A stretch of 64,000 nucleotides of DNA from the NCBI RefSeq assembly GCF_020085105.1, contig NC_058063.1, forward strand, positions 17,516,262-17,580,261, read 5' to 3'. The notes beneath the pieces were generated by a model. The model was not told the origin of the DNA, searched no databases, and was given only the letters and a program-made list of their open reading frames with translations. The DNA comes from Siniperca chuatsi (lineage: Eukaryota; Chordata; Actinopteri; Centrarchiformes; Sinipercidae). A program made the translations under genes and the position numbers. This document shows, in pieces, positions 60,690 through 64,000 of this stretch. Numbering within the stretch: the first letter of the stretch is position 1; each line of letters begins with the position of its first letter.

Positions 60690-61564
60690 TCATGCAGAGT
60701 AGTGCACAACGGTTGCCTCACAGAACCTTTTACCATAGCCACTGGCGTCAGAGGGCGTCGTCATGAGAAGAACGACAGAGGGACAAGAGTCTGGAATACA
60801 GTGGATGCTCTGGTTCCAGCTAGATGATCTGGACTTTGCAGATGAGATAGCCTTAATGTCATCCACCCACAGATGCAAGCAAAGACTAACCTGCTAGCAA
60901 CAACAAAATAGGCCTTACCATCAACCTAGACAAGACCAAGGTAATGTGCATCAACAACTCCAGCGATGACTCCATCCGACTGGAAGGAGCACAGCTAGAA
61001 GATGATAACACCTTCACCTACCTTGGAAGTATTGTGGGCAAAGATGGAGGGACAAATGCAGACATTCAAGCCCAAATTGGGAAGGCTAGAACAGCTTTTG
61101 TTACACTAAGGCCCACCAACTCAAAGGAAATATGCCAAAACACAAAACTCTGGATATTCAACACCAACGTTAAATCAGTGTTGCTCTATGGTTCAGAAAC
61201 ATGGAGAGTAACAAAATCCTCCACCAACAAAGTCCAGACCTTTGTCAACAAGTGCCTAAGAACCATATTGAAGATACACTGGTCAAACACCATCAGAAAT
61301 GAATATCTGTGGCAAAAAAACAAACCAAGAGAAAGCAGACACCCAGACACCCAGATGAGGAAAAGGAAGTGGGGTTGGATTGGACACATACTACGGAAGT
61401 CCAAAAACAAATATAACCAGTCAGGCCTAACATGGAACCTGCAAGGGAAGAGAAAACGAGGGGGACCCAGAAACAGCTGGAGGAGGTCAATAGACACAAA
61501 GGCAAAAGATGGAGCTGAAGAGGGCGGCCCAGGACTGGGGGCGATGAAGAGGAGTTGCGGATGA
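60690..61564 (+). mobile_element. RTE-like LINE fragment
   Basis: 60810-60875 reads LDDLDFADEIALMSSTH, the reverse-transcriptase catalytic region with FADE in place of FADD. After a frame change, 206 residues are open (60944-61564): FTYLGSIVGKDGG, KLWIFNTNVKSVLLYGSETW, WGWIGHILRKSKN and NLQGKRKRGGPRNSWRR. These match the C-terminal part of RTE-type elements found in many animals. It is a different family from the element at 40682-44205. Confidence 0.65.
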
Positions 61565-61666
61565 CCTGTGGTCCATTAGGAGAAAAAGGGTTTAAGTTTA
61601 GTCAAAACAGATAAGGACATGTGCACAGACTTTGCCGCCTAAACAAGTGTGCCCTGAGTCTCCTGT

Positions 61667-63516
61667 TCAAAATGCTACAATCTCTTCGGTGAACCCAACC
61701 TCAACAGGACAGATAATCAATGGAGCGGTGTTCTTCCCGTTGTCATGAAGACAGGGGTTTAAGTACGGGTAGAGAGGCTCAGTGAAGTTACATCCACTGT
61801 AAGTATAAATGTGAGTCTTTGCTTCAGTGTCGTAGAAGGACACCAACCCTTCCTCGTAGTCCAGGAAGATACCGACTTTCTGGGGGGTTTCCTGGAGGTT
61901 GAGGGTGACGGAGGGGCCGGCGCAGGCGCTGAGACTGCCACCTTTTCGACGGCAGATCGCCCAGTAACCGCTGTCAGGACGAACAGTGATGGCCCCCTTC
62001 CTGTTGATGGACTCTCTGGCCACGCCAAGATCCCAGTCTGTTTTATCTCCAACCTGAAACACGTACGGAATAGAGAATTAGACAAGCAAATTAACGATGC
62101 AACATTAGCTACTGTTAAAGGGTCCGATAACATCTGTTATCTTGTTTTCTTTTGTGCAAAACACAGCAGAAATTCTTGTGATAGTTTTTGCCTAAATACA
62201 AGCTGACCAGGGCCTGTAAACAAATGTCACAGGAGCCTACGCAGGACATCATTTTGGTCTTCTGTCATCGTGCAAGATTAGAAATAGAGAACAAGGTCGG
62301 ATCGGAATTTATTCTAGTCCCTGATGGACTTGGATAATGGACTTGTCTTCTGCTGTAATTTCTAGTGTTCATTAGACATCAGAGCAGAACATACTGTACT
62401 GCATAAAGAAATAGCTCAGCATCCTTACAGCCCTAAAGGTGTGTAAAGAGTGACTTGGTCACATCAAGAGCACATAGTACATATCTGCAAGTGAGTTTTT
62501 TTTTAAAAAGAAAGCAGCCCTGTTTTCAGCTTTGTGATGATGCTTTTTCCAGCTAATCCAAGTTTTTTTTTTAAATAGTAGGAGAATTTTCTCAACCCAT
62601 AAAGAAAAAACTTTCAAAATGAACTAGTGTTCATTTAACACCAGAGAAGAACATACTGCATAAATAACTGGTCACATCAACAGCACATAATGCAGATCTG
62701 CAAGCAAAGGTTTTTTTTAATGAGATCCACTGGCCACCTTGATGTAGATGTACAACAAATCCATCAATCAGAAAAACCCCCAAAATCTAACATTTTTTAT
62801 TGTAACCATGACTGATTATTGGTTGCTGTTACACATAAAATAATAATTTACACTATGATAAAAGAGTAGAGAGAATATCAGAATATTTAAAAACATGAAT
62901 GCACTACCTCCTCCCAAGCTAATTTTATATCACCTCCATGTACGTACGTACGTAATCACTTAAAAACAAGAAGCAGATATGAGATATACACTCTGGATAA
63001 GGGAGCCTCTTTATACCTCTTGTAAACATGAACTTTATGTTTAGTGGTCCAACTAAGACATTTTTTTCTACACTTCTATTCTGTACCTGCTATTCTGTCG
63101 CTTTATTGAAGCCAACTTACAGCGAGTAAAACATCAAATTCAAGAACCCTTGTTTATGGTTGCACTATTATATAAAATGGGGGGTAAATCTAGATGTCCC
63201 GTAAATCTTGTGTTCCTTTCTTTATGACATTTTGGGTATCTTTGGAAACTTTTTACCTTGACTTAAACTTAAAACCAATTTTTTAGGATTATAATAATGC
63301 ACATAAGCACAGCATGTTTGTAAGGATTGACCAGTTGATGTAGAGTCAATAGTGTTTGAGGTTCAAAGTGTAATTGGAGGTCTGATTTTCTACCTGAACC
63401 ACCCAGTAGTGTTTTCCAGAGGTGAATCTTTGTTTCCCCAGAACGGAGACGCAGGAGTCAAACCTGCGGGGGTCGTCAGGGGGAGAGGCTTTCCTCTGCT
63501 GGCTGCTGAGACTCAC
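61667..63516 (-). CDS. TRIM copy 4: PRY and SPRY exons; 5' part outside the window
   Basis: The last two exons of a more diverged TRIM are 63394-63516 (123 bp, [22 protein letters not shown]...) and 61667-62053 (387 bp, ending TEEIVAF). The SPRY exon keeps the family reading throughout: [68 protein letters not shown]. This is the best guide to the ancestral frame, and it shows that copies 2 and 3 are altered. The PRY exon is six bases longer than in copies 1-3. The intron between the exons is 1.34 kb here against 189 bp in copy 2. Upstream exons must lie right of base 64000. Confidence 0.85.
62054..63393 (-). other. Enlarged intron of TRIM copy 4
   Basis: AT-rich, with an imperfect direct repeat: 62365-62500 and 62630-62715 share cagagcagaacatactg-type text, gcacata and atctgcaag before a T-run. 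A short acgtacgtacgta tract is near 62941. No gene is seen. Confidence 0.5.
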
Positions 63517-63765
63517 CTGTGGATCGTCAACATTTACAACAACAACAACAATAACAACAACAACAACAACTGACATTCTGTTTTTACATCATGGACATTA
63601 TCAGTGATGTTCATAATCATGAGTCAACATCTTCATAATCAGTTTGTTTGTTTGTTCAGTTTCGTTGCCAATCAAATTTCAATGAGCTCAGGATCTCTTT
63701 TGCAAGAGAGACCTAAGAACAAATATACACAAGATCACAACAAGACAATTATTCACACAAAACAA

Positions 63766-63768
63766 CCA

Positions 63769-63806
<38 letters not shown>

Positions 63807-63810
63807 ACAC
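63766..63810. repeat. (CA)n microsatellite
   Basis: A CA tract in the intron upstream of the PRY exon of TRIM copy 4. A short (AAC)n tract lies at about 63536-63570. Confidence 0.9.
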
Positions 63811-64000
63811 TAATTAGAACAAAAACTAATATTATTAGACATATACTAGTTAGTTAAGCTATTAAAGCTTTAAAGTCTTGCAGAGGAATGAGTGTAGCTA
63901 ACTTCAAACTGTGTTGCAGATCATTCACGTAATAAGGTGCAAAGTACTGAAAACCAGTCTTCCCAGTTCAGAGTTGGTATGAGGAACTTTTAAAGCCAAG

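Overview
The window looks like teleost, probably percomorph, nuclear DNA. It holds intron-rich bloodthirsty-type TRIM genes, fish retroelements (Rex1, Rex6, an RTE element and an L1-clade LINE), IS630/Tc1-type DNA transposons, MITEs and many (CA)n and (TA)n microsatellites. Nothing bacterial or viral in organisation is seen, and I found no rRNA, tRNA or CRISPR array. All host genes recognised lie on the minus strand.

Layout: the left two thirds is a tandem segmental duplication. Each unit carries, in minus-strand order, (i) a one-exon gene for a 197-residue protein of unknown function with a C-terminal membrane anchor, then (ii) a nine-coding-exon TRIM gene (RING, two B-boxes, coiled coil, PRY/SPRY) with a TATA-bearing untranslated leader exon. 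TRIM copy 1 (1-2233) is cut by the window edge. Copy 2 (17611-20361) is complete: its exons sum to 1671 bp, 556 residues, with consistent phases. Copy 3 (33367-36129) carries several 1-2 bp indels that are either pseudogene lesions or assembly errors. A fourth, more diverged copy enters at the right edge (61667-63516) and shows only its PRY and SPRY exons. The anchored-protein gene is at 4061-4654, 22175-22768 and, frameshifted, 37916-38508.

Between TRIM copies 1 and 2 (7.7-17 kb) and copies 2 and 3 (25.8-32.8 kb) lies a nest of mobile DNA: Rex6 retrotransposons inserted into a (TA)n microsatellite, LTR-retrotransposon fossils with GC-rich minisatellite leaders, and dispersed repeats. In the first unit 2.1 kb of this nest is tandemly duplicated, cutting one Rex6 copy.

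At about 39152 near-identity to the other units ends and an older, diverged relative of the same unit (39.2-46.9 kb) begins. It is interrupted by a Rex1 element nested in an RTE element, a 164 bp pure (TA)n tract and a solo LTR. From 46.9 to 61.6 kb the sequence is unrelated to the units. It contains a TTAA-flanked MITE, two nearly identical IS630/Tc1-type transposons (49976-52743 and 56955-58410), a third related transposon (55940-59382) that holds one of them and itself sits in a MITE, an L1-clade fragment and an RTE-like fragment.

Most striking: (a) the two junctions of one transposon insertion now lie about 6 kb apart in opposite orientation; (b) Rex6 integration into (TA)n can be read directly because empty and filled sites lie on the same molecule; (c) an unknown tail-anchored protein has been co-amplified with TRIM genes. 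If functional, the TRIM proteins would be cytosolic E3 ubiquitin ligases of the type linked to innate immunity in fish. A link between the anchored protein and TRIM is inferred only from their shared duplication.
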